Origin: Deferribacteres bacterium
GTDB taxonomy: Bacteria; Zhuqueibacterota; Zhuqueibacteria; Zhuqueibacterales; Geothermadaptataceae
DNA length: 64,000 nucleotides
Reading direction: 5' to 3'
Assembly: GCA_020633675.1 (NCBI GenBank)
Contig: JACKDE010000002.1
Location: forward strand, 124,001-188,000
Shown here: piece after piece, positions 44,547 through 52,432 of the stretch
How positions within the stretch are numbered: position 1 is the stretch's first letter
How the letters are laid out: the number at the start of each line of letters is the position of its first letter
Made by a program: the position numbers and the translations under genes
Notes under the pieces: model-generated
What the model was told of the DNA's origin: nothing
Databases searched by the model: none
What the model saw: the letters and a program-made list of their open reading frames with translations, nothing else

Positions 44547-45086
44547 TCAGCCTGCCTGATCAAATCGAAAAACCATCAAAACCCGGTCCTGCATCGGCAG
44601 GCCGAGGCTCGCTTCAGCCTGTCGTATTTCCTGCAACCCTGCTCCGTATTCGGTCTCCGGTAATTCGACAAACCCCAGCTTGCGGTAAAACGGCGCATTC
44701 CAGGGAACATCGCGGAAGGTGGAAAGTGTGACTGCCGGCAAACCAGCCTGTTGCGCCCAATCCAGCACATGCTGTACCAGTCTGGTGCCCAACCCTTGCC
44801 TGCCATGCTCCGGCCGCACCGATAATTCATGCAGGTGCGCACGATTGTCGATGATGAGCGCGATAGCGAATCCCACCGGAATGTCCTCTTCATCTGCCGC
44901 AACCCACAAATGTTCATGTCGTTGCTGTTGCGCGAAAAAGGGCAGGGGCAACGGCTCGATCCCGTCAATTGCTGTGTATTTCGTCGCGAGAAACAAGCGT
45001 CCGGCGGCGATTTCGATGGCAGGCAGCAACGCACATTCGTGTGGCCGCGCCAGCCGGATGTGGTGTTTTGCAATTATCTGCCGCAT
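44547..45086 (-). CDS. GNAT family N-acetyltransferase
   Basis: Start at 45086 (MRQIIAKH...) gives 179 residues. GNAT motif A reads HLHELSVRPEHGRQGLGTRLV with the acetyl-CoA pyrophosphate loop R-x-x-G-x-G; motif B is NAPFYRKLGF. The substrate cannot be inferred from sequence. Downstream of the large propeller gene on the same strand but separated by about 150 bases and a hairpin. Confidence 0.9.
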   Translation of the reverse strand: MRQIIAKHHIRLARPHECALLPAIEIAAGRLFLATKYTAIDGIEPLPLPFFAQQQRHEHLWVAADEEDIPVGFAIALIIDNRAHLHELSVRPEHGRQGLGTRLVQHVLDWAQQAGLPAVTLSTFRDVPWNAPFYRKLGFVELPETEYGAGLQEIRQAEASLGLPMQDRVLMVFRFDQAG

Positions 45087-45169
45087 GTTTTCGCCCCAAA
45101 ATCCTTCAAGCAAACATGATCCGCGCAGTCTTTTCCACCAACAACAGTATGATTTAGGCTAAATATGGA

Positions 45170-45189
45170 GCGCAAGGCTTGCCTTGCGC
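45170..45189. terminator. Possible hairpin after the BNR propeller gene
   Basis: GCGCAAGGC at 45170-45178 pairs with GCCTTGCGC at 45181-45189, with a two-base loop. No T-run follows on either strand, so it could be a terminator without U-tract or a repeat remnant. Confidence 0.4.
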
Positions 45190-45232
45190 AGATCGGCTTC
45201 TGCAGATCACGCTTTGCACTCCGACTCTCATC

Positions 45233-48200
45233 TCAACGCATGGCTTGCCAGCGCTTTGCCAGAGCCTGCTGTGTTTGCTCGAGTTGCTCGACCGCGCGCA
45301 TGGCTTGTGATGTCGGTCGGGCGTCGGCGCTTTGCAGCACATTGAGTATGTACAAAAATTTGTACTGCAAACCGGTGATGGTTTCCTGCTCAGCCGGCGC
45401 CGCATAAATGCTGCTGTAGACAATATCCGGATCGCCGGGCGCGCCACGCCCCCAAAGGGCCGTCAGTGTTTTGCGTTTCGATGCGGCGGGATTGTCTGCC
45501 AATGCCGCCTCGATGTCCTCGCGGATTTTTTGCAGCGCCAGGTAGCCGTTGTAACTGCGCATCGAAAATTCGGTTTGCAATTGCAAGTCGGCTGCGTTGA
45601 TTTGCACGCGCGGATCCATGCGCACGGTCAGCAAGCGCTCGAAGGTCCGGCCATCGACAGTGAAGCGAACGGTGTACTTGCCGGGCGTCACGAATGGCCC
45701 GACCGGCGCACTCGGGGTTTTTTTGTACACCGCGGCGATCGAAAATTCGCGCTCACTGCCTGGTGGTGGCGGATAACGCAGATCCCAGGCAAAACGATGA
45801 TGGCCAGCCTCGGTCGAAATATGCTGCTGTGGGCGAATCCAATAGGTCGGATGCCGCAACGCCGTCGAGTCGATCATCTCCGCCGGATCATCGCTGGAAA
45901 AGCTGCGCACCAAATCACCCTTGCTGTCAAATATGGACAAGGATGCTTTCGATGCCGCATTTTTTAAATAATAATCGAGAATCGCGCCGTCGGGTGGATT
46001 TTCGCCGGTCGGCTCTTCGGGCGGCAGCGGTGTGTCCGAAAATAGGTTCCAGCGCACGCGTGTTGCGATAGGCGGACTGAACAGATGCGCAGTCTGGGTT
46101 TTCGACGCTGCAGCCAGTTCCCGCAGCGGCGCAATGTTGTCCAAAATCCAGATCGAGCGCCCGTGCGTGCCCACCACCAAATCGTCTTCGTGAATCACCA
46201 GATCGCGCATCGAGCTCGGCGGCAAATTCAGCCGTAGCGACTGCCAGTTGTCGCCCGCGTCGATGGAAAAATAGACCGAACGCTCGCTGCCGGCAAACAG
46301 CAGACCCGCTTGCTTCGGATCTTCGCGTACCACATTGATTGGCCCGTCATCCGGTAAACCAGTCACGACGCGTTGCCAGCTTTTGCCGCCGTCGCGGGTG
46401 CGGTAGATGTGCGGCCGCATATCGCTCAAACGGATAGCATTGATCGCAATGTAGGCCGTGTTTGCATCGAAATGGCTGGCGTCGATTTGCGAGACTTTGT
46501 CCCATGCGCGCAGCTCTGGCGGCGTGACATTCTGCCAGCTTTTGCCGCCATCGCGGGTGACATGCACCAGGCCGTCGTCTGTGCCCGCCCAAATGGTGTT
46601 GACATCCAGCGGTGACGGCCCGAGCGCGTAAATCACACCACGCCGCGCCATATTGGCCAGCTCAGGCGTGCGAAAATCGCCGATGCTTTCCGGCACCTCC
46701 GGTTGCTCGCGTGACAAATCCGGGCTGATGATCTCCCAGCCATCGCCGCCGGTGGTGGTTTTCCACAAAACATTGGTCGCAAAAAGCAACATTTTCGGAT
46801 CGGCCGGATGGAACAGCAGCGGCATGGTGCGCAAAATGCGGTACTTGCCGGAGCGCAGCGCCTCGGGCGCGACATTCTGGGTCTGCCCGGTTTTTTTGTT
46901 GAAACGCACCACCCGGCCGCCGTAGATCAGATCGGGATTGAGCGGATCCGGCGCGACGTAGGCGTACTCATCCGAGCCGATGCCGACCCAGTCGCGGAAC
47001 GAAATCTGGCCACCGTTGCTGCGGCTGGCGATACCGATAGCGCCGCTTTCCTGTTGGCCGCCATAGACCCAATATGGAAATTGATTGTCGGTGCTGACGT
47101 GATAGAGCTGTGCGGTCGGTTGATTGTACCACGAGCTCCAGGTTTTGCCGCCGTTCACGGACACCACCGCGCCCTGATCCGCGGCAAAAATCATGATGTC
47201 GGGGTGCAGCGGATTGATCCACAGGCGATGGTAGTCGTCGCCGCCGGGCGCGCCTTTGAAGGAAGTCCAGGTTTTGCCGCCATCGTCGGAGCGGTAGGCT
47301 GCGACATTGCCGACAAACACCACATCCGGGTTTTTCGGATGCACGCGAATCTCGGCAAAATCGCCGCCGCGGCCCCACAAACGCCGGTCGGTGTGGATCA
47401 GCGACCAGCTTTCGCCGCCGTCATCGCTGCGGTAAATGCCGCCCTGCTGGCGCGCATCGACCGTGGCGTACAGACGCTTCGGATTACTGTGCGAAATGCC
47501 GATGCCGATGCGACCAAGGCCCTGCTCGATGGTCGGCAGGCCTTTGGTGAGCTGCCGCCAGGTGTCACCGCCGTCGGTGGATTTATACAGACCGGTGTTT
47601 TTGCCGGAAAAATTGCCGTTTTCCCACGGCCCTTCGCGGTGTTCCCACATGTCGGCAAACAAAATATCCGGGTTGCTCGGATCGAATTCGACCTGAATCG
47701 CGCCGGTGTTTTGATCGATGTACAGCACTTTTTGCCAGCTTTTGCCGCCATCTGTGCTGCGAAACACACCGCGCTGCTCGTTTGGGCCGTACGGATGACC
47801 CAGCCCGGCGACGAACACGATGTCCGGATTGTCCGGATGCACGATCAGCCGACCGACCTGCTGCACATCCGCCAGCCCGACGTGGGTCCAGGTTTCACCG
47901 CCGTCACTGGATTTGAAAATGCCGTCACCGACAGCGAGATCGGGGCGGTGCAGGCCCTCGCCGCTGCCGACGTACAGCACGTTCGGGTGCGACGGCGACA
48001 CTGCGATATCGCCGACCGAGCCGGTGGGGGCGTCGTCGAAAATGGGCCGCCAGGTGCGGCCATAATCGTCGGTTTTCCAGACGCCGCCGTTGTTGACGCC
48101 GACAAAAAACACGTTGGGCTGGGTTGGAATGCCGACCGCGCCGACCGTACGGCTGGCCCGAAACGGCCCGATCAGCCTGTAGCGCAGCGACTGATACAAT

Positions 48201-48295
48201 TCCGGCGCCAGCGATTGCGCCAAACCGGGCGTACTGACAAACAACAACGCCAGCACCAGCCAGCGCCCAACACGATGAGATTTTGAACTTAGCAT
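45233..48295 (-). CDS. Exported sortilin/BNR-repeat beta-propeller protein
   Basis: A 1020-residue protein with GGAGAGTGG before its start and a signal peptide ending TPGLAQ. Residues about 35-700 hold many Asp-box/BNR repeats (S-x-D-x-G-x-(T/S)-W: KSSDGGETW, RSTDGGKSW, KSTDGGDTW, RSDDGGESW) of the VPS10/sortilin-like kind, forming one or two large propellers. A later segment about 790-900 is a FlgD-like or Ig-like domain (YYLKNAASKASLSIFDSKG, FAWDLRYPPP). It belongs to a family often annotated as WD40/YVTN/BNR-like glycosyl hydrolase, but hydrolase activity is not shown by motif. No T9SS-type end is visible. Confidence 0.9.
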   Translation of the reverse strand: MLSSKSHRVGRWLVLALLFVSTPGLAQSLAPELYQSLRYRLIGPFRASRTVGAVGIPTQPNVFFVGVNNGGVWKTDDYGRTWRPIFDDAPTGSVGDIAVSPSHPNVLYVGSGEGLHRPDLAVGDGIFKSSDGGETWTHVGLADVQQVGRLIVHPDNPDIVFVAGLGHPYGPNEQRGVFRSTDGGKSWQKVLYIDQNTGAIQVEFDPSNPDILFADMWEHREGPWENGNFSGKNTGLYKSTDGGDTWRQLTKGLPTIEQGLGRIGIGISHSNPKRLYATVDARQQGGIYRSDDGGESWSLIHTDRRLWGRGGDFAEIRVHPKNPDVVFVGNVAAYRSDDGGKTWTSFKGAPGGDDYHRLWINPLHPDIMIFAADQGAVVSVNGGKTWSSWYNQPTAQLYHVSTDNQFPYWVYGGQQESGAIGIASRSNGGQISFRDWVGIGSDEYAYVAPDPLNPDLIYGGRVVRFNKKTGQTQNVAPEALRSGKYRILRTMPLLFHPADPKMLLFATNVLWKTTTGGDGWEIISPDLSREQPEVPESIGDFRTPELANMARRGVIYALGPSPLDVNTIWAGTDDGLVHVTRDGGKSWQNVTPPELRAWDKVSQIDASHFDANTAYIAINAIRLSDMRPHIYRTRDGGKSWQRVVTGLPDDGPINVVREDPKQAGLLFAGSERSVYFSIDAGDNWQSLRLNLPPSSMRDLVIHEDDLVVGTHGRSIWILDNIAPLRELAAASKTQTAHLFSPPIATRVRWNLFSDTPLPPEEPTGENPPDGAILDYYLKNAASKASLSIFDSKGDLVRSFSSDDPAEMIDSTALRHPTYWIRPQQHISTEAGHHRFAWDLRYPPPPGSEREFSIAAVYKKTPSAPVGPFVTPGKYTVRFTVDGRTFERLLTVRMDPRVQINAADLQLQTEFSMRSYNGYLALQKIREDIEAALADNPAASKRKTLTALWGRGAPGDPDIVYSSIYAAPAEQETITGLQYKFLYILNVLQSADARPTSQAMRAVEQLEQTQQALAKRWQAMR

Positions 48296-48721
48296 TTTCC
48301 ACTCTCCAATTTATTGGTTTGCCACGAATGGCGCGAATTTTCACGAATGCTGCAATGCGGTCGAGTCGATTCGAAACAGAATTTTGTCATTCAGGCAGGA
48401 ATCTGTTTGGCACAATGATCGGATGAACAGTTTCTTGCAGTCTGGCAACCGTGTAAAATAGATTCTTCTTGGTTGAAAGATTGAATATGTTCAGAGTTAA
48501 ATTCGTACGCATTTGCGGAGAAAAACAGATAATATTTCAGCAGTTAACATGATAGCGATACATACTTGGCAAAGCAAGCAAAACGCAGCGGAAGCCTGTA
48601 TGCGAATTAAGTCAGTCTAAAGGATTGCAGAGATTGCATGTTAAAATATTTGAGCCTACTATCTCAAAATATGAACTCAAGTAAGATTAAATAATTATTA
48701 TCAAAAAGCAGGATTTTGCAC
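48296..48721. other. Intergenic region beside a foreign-looking gene
   Basis: About 426 bases. GTCATTCAGGCAGGAATCT near 48385 is a dispersed GTCATT-type word. The right half (48480-48715) is strongly A+T-rich like the following gene, so the foreign block probably begins here. No gene is supported. Confidence 0.5.
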
Positions 48722-49981
48722 ATGCTTAATAATTCATCGTCAACCTGGCTATCCAACCTATCAAAGAGCAAAAGAGTTCTTATTGATTCTAGCACCCAAA
48801 CTATACAAAAAATAGAGCAGTTACAAAAGAAACGAAATGCTAAGGGATTCACTGGTTCATTTAAAAAGCCATTTGCTATTCCAAAGTTCAATCCATCCAC
48901 TTTTGTGGAAATTAAGCCAATTGACCTTCTCCATTCCATTGGTCTTGCAACAACGCCACCAATTCCAAATCTTGTTGATTTGAGCTCAACTTGGGCGCTA
49001 ATACGTTACATTTGGGCATTTAATCCTGATATAGATAATTTAGCAGTTAGCCAAATTGCAAAGAACATTGATTTTCATCAAAAAGGTGTGCTGTCCGATG
49101 AGATTGGAATAGGAATGGCATACTGGCTTATGAAAAGATTCTTTGGGGCAAAAAAGTCAATAGATGTTGATATTGCAATACGCAATCATGGCTTCGCAGA
49201 AGCAACCGGATTTCCCTCAGCAAGAAAGAATGGTAACTCTTCCCCAGATTATATTTTTCAATTATCAGATGGTAATTATTCAATTGTTGAATGTAAGGGT
49301 GGACAATCTGGCTTAAATCAAACAAGGAATCAATTGCGGCGTGGTTTAGAGCAAGTTTCTTCAATAAGCTTCAAAGGTGGTCAAAGTGCAACTGAATTTG
49401 TAATTGGAACCTGCTTATCGGATATCTCAACAAATGTGATAATAGTTGATCCACCTTCAGAAGGCAATGGAGATGAGAGAGAATTTTCAAATGAAAAAAA
49501 GGTTTACCATGTTTTGGACAAAGAAAAGTTTGATCGGGAATATCAAAATTTGAGAATCGCAAGTTTACTTTCTTACGCCGGCGCTGAAGGAATCGCTGCA
49601 GAAATTTCCAAGATTGAATCTACCGAAAAATTGGTAACAGATTTCGAACGGAGGAAACCGCCACACTCATTGCCACTGGAAGAAGTTAATTTGAATTTTC
49701 AGGGAAGGAGACTCGTTTTGCCAGGCCCTTCTGAAAATGAGATGATAAGTGTTTTTATGGGAATTGAAGATAATTTATTAAATGAAATTAAACCTGATGA
49801 CTCCAATATTCCAGATGCAGCGCGAAATGATTTTGCGTCAAGTTTTAGAAAGTTGTTTTCTGAAAGCGAACCATATTATACTTTTATTTCGGAAAGTCTC
49901 GGAGCGGTCATTTCAATTTGTGATGAAGGAACAGTGCTTGCTATCAGTTCACAAGGTCAATTTGAAACAATAGTGGCCTAA
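48722..49981 (+). CDS. PD-(D/E)xK nuclease-like protein, AT-rich
   Basis: A 419-residue cytoplasmic protein; ATG at 48722 has AGGA nine bases upstream. A restriction-endonuclease-like active site is visible: D176 in SPDYIFQL, then E190-C-K192 in SIVECKGG, followed by an amphipathic helix with Q/R residues (NQTRNQLRRGLEQV), the usual D-(x~13)-ExK layout. The flanking regions match no family I recognise. By eye the gene is much richer in A+T and in codons such as AAT, AAA and TTA than its neighbours, which suggests horizontal acquisition. It stands alone, beside a relic of an aldo/keto reductase gene. A defence or mobile-element role is inference. Confidence 0.8.
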   Translation: MLNNSSSTWLSNLSKSKRVLIDSSTQTIQKIEQLQKKRNAKGFTGSFKKPFAIPKFNPSTFVEIKPIDLLHSIGLATTPPIPNLVDLSSTWALIRYIWAFNPDIDNLAVSQIAKNIDFHQKGVLSDEIGIGMAYWLMKRFFGAKKSIDVDIAIRNHGFAEATGFPSARKNGNSSPDYIFQLSDGNYSIVECKGGQSGLNQTRNQLRRGLEQVSSISFKGGQSATEFVIGTCLSDISTNVIIVDPPSEGNGDEREFSNEKKVYHVLDKEKFDREYQNLRIASLLSYAGAEGIAAEISKIESTEKLVTDFERRKPPHSLPLEEVNLNFQGRRLVLPGPSENEMISVFMGIEDNLLNEIKPDDSNIPDAARNDFASSFRKLFSESEPYYTFISESLGAVISICDEGTVLAISSQGQFETIVA

Positions 49982-49982
49982 T

Positions 49983-50130
49983 TTACACCAGCCCCTTGTC
50001 AGTGCGCGTTTCCAGTAACCAGCATCTATTTTCGCATGTGTAACTGAACGCGAGCGCCTGTTTGGTGGCCTGTATATGCTCTGGCGTGGCGGCACCACCG
50101 CCGCCACGCCAGCAGCATTTTTGCCAACAA
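49983..50130 (-). pseudogene. Relic of an aldo/keto reductase gene 3' end
   Basis: Read on the minus strand, these bases encode TPEHIQATKQALAFSY and, after a few residues, WLLETR..., ending at a stop, matching TPERIHAAKQALALNY and WYRLLEAR at the C-terminus of the intact aldo/keto reductase at 51456-52376. Upstream bases match further but shifted in frame. The fragment lies directly after the AT-rich nuclease-like gene, so insertion of that foreign block may have removed the rest of a second reductase copy. Confidence 0.75.
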
Positions 50131-50296
50131 TTCCCACCAATCCCATCAGCTTCATCCCGACTTCTAAAGCAACCCGTCCGCTAAAACTTGTCTTTAAAAT
50201 GCAAGTTCTATAGGTTTCATGCTCAAAAAGAAGTTCTGATTTGCACGGCAAAGCAGACATTGTACTCACTTACGGAATTGTGGAGGCAGGAGATCG
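50131..50296. promoter_or_regulatory. Upstream region of the MscS gene
   Basis: About 165 bases between the reductase relic and the MscS start; it should contain the MscS promoter. No specific site recognised. Confidence 0.3.
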
Positions 50297-51364
50297 ATGG
50301 AGTCTTTTTCGGAGATGCTGCAGGCAACGTATTTCGACAACACACTCTGGCAATATGTGCTGTTTTTGGGAACCGTTGTCGCCAGTATCATTGTCGGCAG
50401 GATTTTTTACTACATTTGCAAAACCCAGCTCAGAAAGCTGGCGGCAAAATCCAAAACCAAACTCGATGATTATTTGATCGACATCATCGAGGAGCCGCTG
50501 GTGTTGCTGATCGTGTCGGTCGGCGTGTGGGTGGGCGCGATGTTTTTGACCTTGAATGCCGCTGGCGTGAAATTTTTTGATAACGTCGTGCTGGTTTTGC
50601 TGGCCATGACCGTCACCTGGTTTTTTATTCGCCTGATCGATATGCTGGTGAATGTGTACGTCAAACCGCTGGTCGAAAAATCCGAGAGCAAGCTCGACGA
50701 CCAGGTGCTGCCGATTATTCGCAAATCCACCAAAACCGTGATTGTGATCCTGGCCGCCATCGTGGTGCTGTCGAATCTGGGCTATGATATTCTCTCGGTG
50801 CTGGCCGGACTCGGGATCGGCGGGCTCGCGCTGGCATTGGCCGCGCAGGATGCGGTCAAAAACATCATCGGCGGCATTTCGATTTTTTGGGACAAACCAT
50901 TTCAAATCGATGATTATATCGAAATCAGCGGCAAGTCGGGCACGGTTGCCGAGGTTGGCATCCGCAGCACGCGCCTGCGGACGGTTGGCGGCACCACGGT
51001 GGTTTTGCCGAACAGCCAGGTCGCCAATTCCGTGCTGGAAAACTACTCTACCCGCACTGCCCGCCGCATGACCCTCACCATCGGCCTGACCTATGACACC
51101 GATGCCGACAAAATGGAACAGGCGATAGGCATCATCGAGGAAACCATCAAAAAAGTGGACGGCACCAACCATGACGATATCATGATTCGTTTTGTCAATT
51201 TCGGCGCCTATTCTCTCGATCTCGAAGTGGTGTACTGGATCACCGATATGTCGAATTGGAAGATGATTATCCATCAAATCAACATGGGCATCAAGCGCAA
51301 CCTGGACGCCGCAAAACTCGATATGGCGTTTCCGACCGAGACCCATTATGTGGTCAAAGGCTGA
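50297..51364 (+). CDS. MscS-family mechanosensitive channel
   Basis: A 355-residue protein with AGGAG before its start. Four hydrophobic helices precede the pore helix, with the MscS hallmark GLGIGGLALALAAQDAVKNIIGG (Gly/Ala-rich packing helix) and the following beta domain (DKPFQIDDYIEISGKSGTV..., RTVGGTTVVLPNS). Such channels open under membrane tension and release solutes in osmotic downshock. Convergent with the intact aldo/keto reductase gene. Confidence 0.94.
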   Translation: MESFSEMLQATYFDNTLWQYVLFLGTVVASIIVGRIFYYICKTQLRKLAAKSKTKLDDYLIDIIEEPLVLLIVSVGVWVGAMFLTLNAAGVKFFDNVVLVLLAMTVTWFFIRLIDMLVNVYVKPLVEKSESKLDDQVLPIIRKSTKTVIVILAAIVVLSNLGYDILSVLAGLGIGGLALALAAQDAVKNIIGGISIFWDKPFQIDDYIEISGKSGTVAEVGIRSTRLRTVGGTTVVLPNSQVANSVLENYSTRTARRMTLTIGLTYDTDADKMEQAIGIIEETIKKVDGTNHDDIMIRFVNFGAYSLDLEVVYWITDMSNWKMIIHQINMGIKRNLDAAKLDMAFPTETHYVVKG

Positions 51365-51455
51365 TTGCTGCCCCTGTTTCGCCGCGAATGGTGCGAATGA
51401 ACACGAATAAGAAATTTTGCATTGGCGAAGATTCGCGCTATTCGTGGACAATCCC

Positions 51456-52376
51456 CTACGGTACTGGCCTGCCGTTGCGTGCTTCGAGCAGCCGGTACCA
51501 GTCTTCGCGGCTGTAGTTGAGCGCGAGCGCCTGTTTGGCAGCGTGGATGCGTTCCGGCGTAGTGGTGCCGATCACCGGCAGGATGTTCGCCGGGTGCCGC
51601 AGCAGCCACGCCAACATCACGATCCAGTTTTCGGTTTCGTAATGCAGTGCCTGGCGCGCAAACTCGGCCTGTATGCGGGCCTCGTCCTGCGCAGAAAAGG
51701 TGTTGCCCCAGGCCGGATAGACCACGCCGCCGAGCGGGCACCAGGACTGCGGCGTGATGCCGAGCTGCTGACACTGATCGAGGGTGCCATCCTCGAGCGC
51801 CTCGATGCGATGAATGTTGATTTCGACCTGATTGACCAGCAGCGGAAACGGACAGGCAGCCTGCAGCAGCGTCACCTGCGATGGCTTGAAATTGCTGACC
51901 CCGAAATGCCGCACCTTGCCGCTGTCGTGCAAAATTTGAAAGGCTTCTGCCACTTCCTGCGGCTGAAACAGATAATCCGGGCGGTGCAGCAGCAGCAAAT
52001 CGAGACATTCCACACCCAATCGCCGCAGCGAACCCTCCACAGTTGTGATCATATAGTTTTTGGAAAAATCGTAGCGTCCCGGATCGCCGGCGTGGGGCTG
52101 GCCGGCTTTGCGGATGCCGCATTTGCTGGTCAGAACGAGCTGGTCTCGCAGAGCCGGGCTGTCGCGCAGCACTTCGCCGAACAGCGCTTCGCACTCGCCG
52201 CCGCCATAAATATCGGCATGATCGAAATGGTTGTAGCCTGCCTCAATCGCGGCGTGAATCGCACGCTTGCCTTTGGCGCGGCTGGCAACCGAGTTGTCGC
52301 CGACCAGGCGCATGCAGCCATAAACAATGCGCGGTGACAGCAGTTCGCTTTTTCCCAGTTGAACCTGTTCCATCAT
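51456..52376 (-). CDS. Aldo/keto reductase
   Basis: A 306-residue NADPH-dependent TIM-barrel reductase. Catalytic tetrad positions are visible: D and Y in NHFDHADIYGGG, K in LVLTSKCG, H in LLLLHRPD. The start is an ATGATG pair with GGAG upstream. A decayed copy of its 3' end lies at 49983-50130. Substrate unknown. Confidence 0.93.
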   Translation of the reverse strand: MMEQVQLGKSELLSPRIVYGCMRLVGDNSVASRAKGKRAIHAAIEAGYNHFDHADIYGGGECEALFGEVLRDSPALRDQLVLTSKCGIRKAGQPHAGDPGRYDFSKNYMITTVEGSLRRLGVECLDLLLLHRPDYLFQPQEVAEAFQILHDSGKVRHFGVSNFKPSQVTLLQAACPFPLLVNQVEINIHRIEALEDGTLDQCQQLGITPQSWCPLGGVVYPAWGNTFSAQDEARIQAEFARQALHYETENWIVMLAWLLRHPANILPVIGTTTPERIHAAKQALALNYSREDWYRLLEARNGRPVP

Positions 52377-52432
52377 GTGTCTCCATGTTCAGAAATTTGC
52401 AAAGATGACAAATCAATTTTCTCACAGGCTCA

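Noticed and set aside
46808..48286. Long plus-strand frame (492 codons) opposite the BNR propeller gene
   Set aside because: It is antisense to repeated Asp-box codons, which create a long open complementary frame; the minus-strand protein has a clear signal peptide and domains.
50270..51451. Long minus-strand frame (393 codons) opposite the MscS gene
   Set aside because: The MscS protein is complete with its pore signature; the antisense product is His/Gln-rich and lacks domains.
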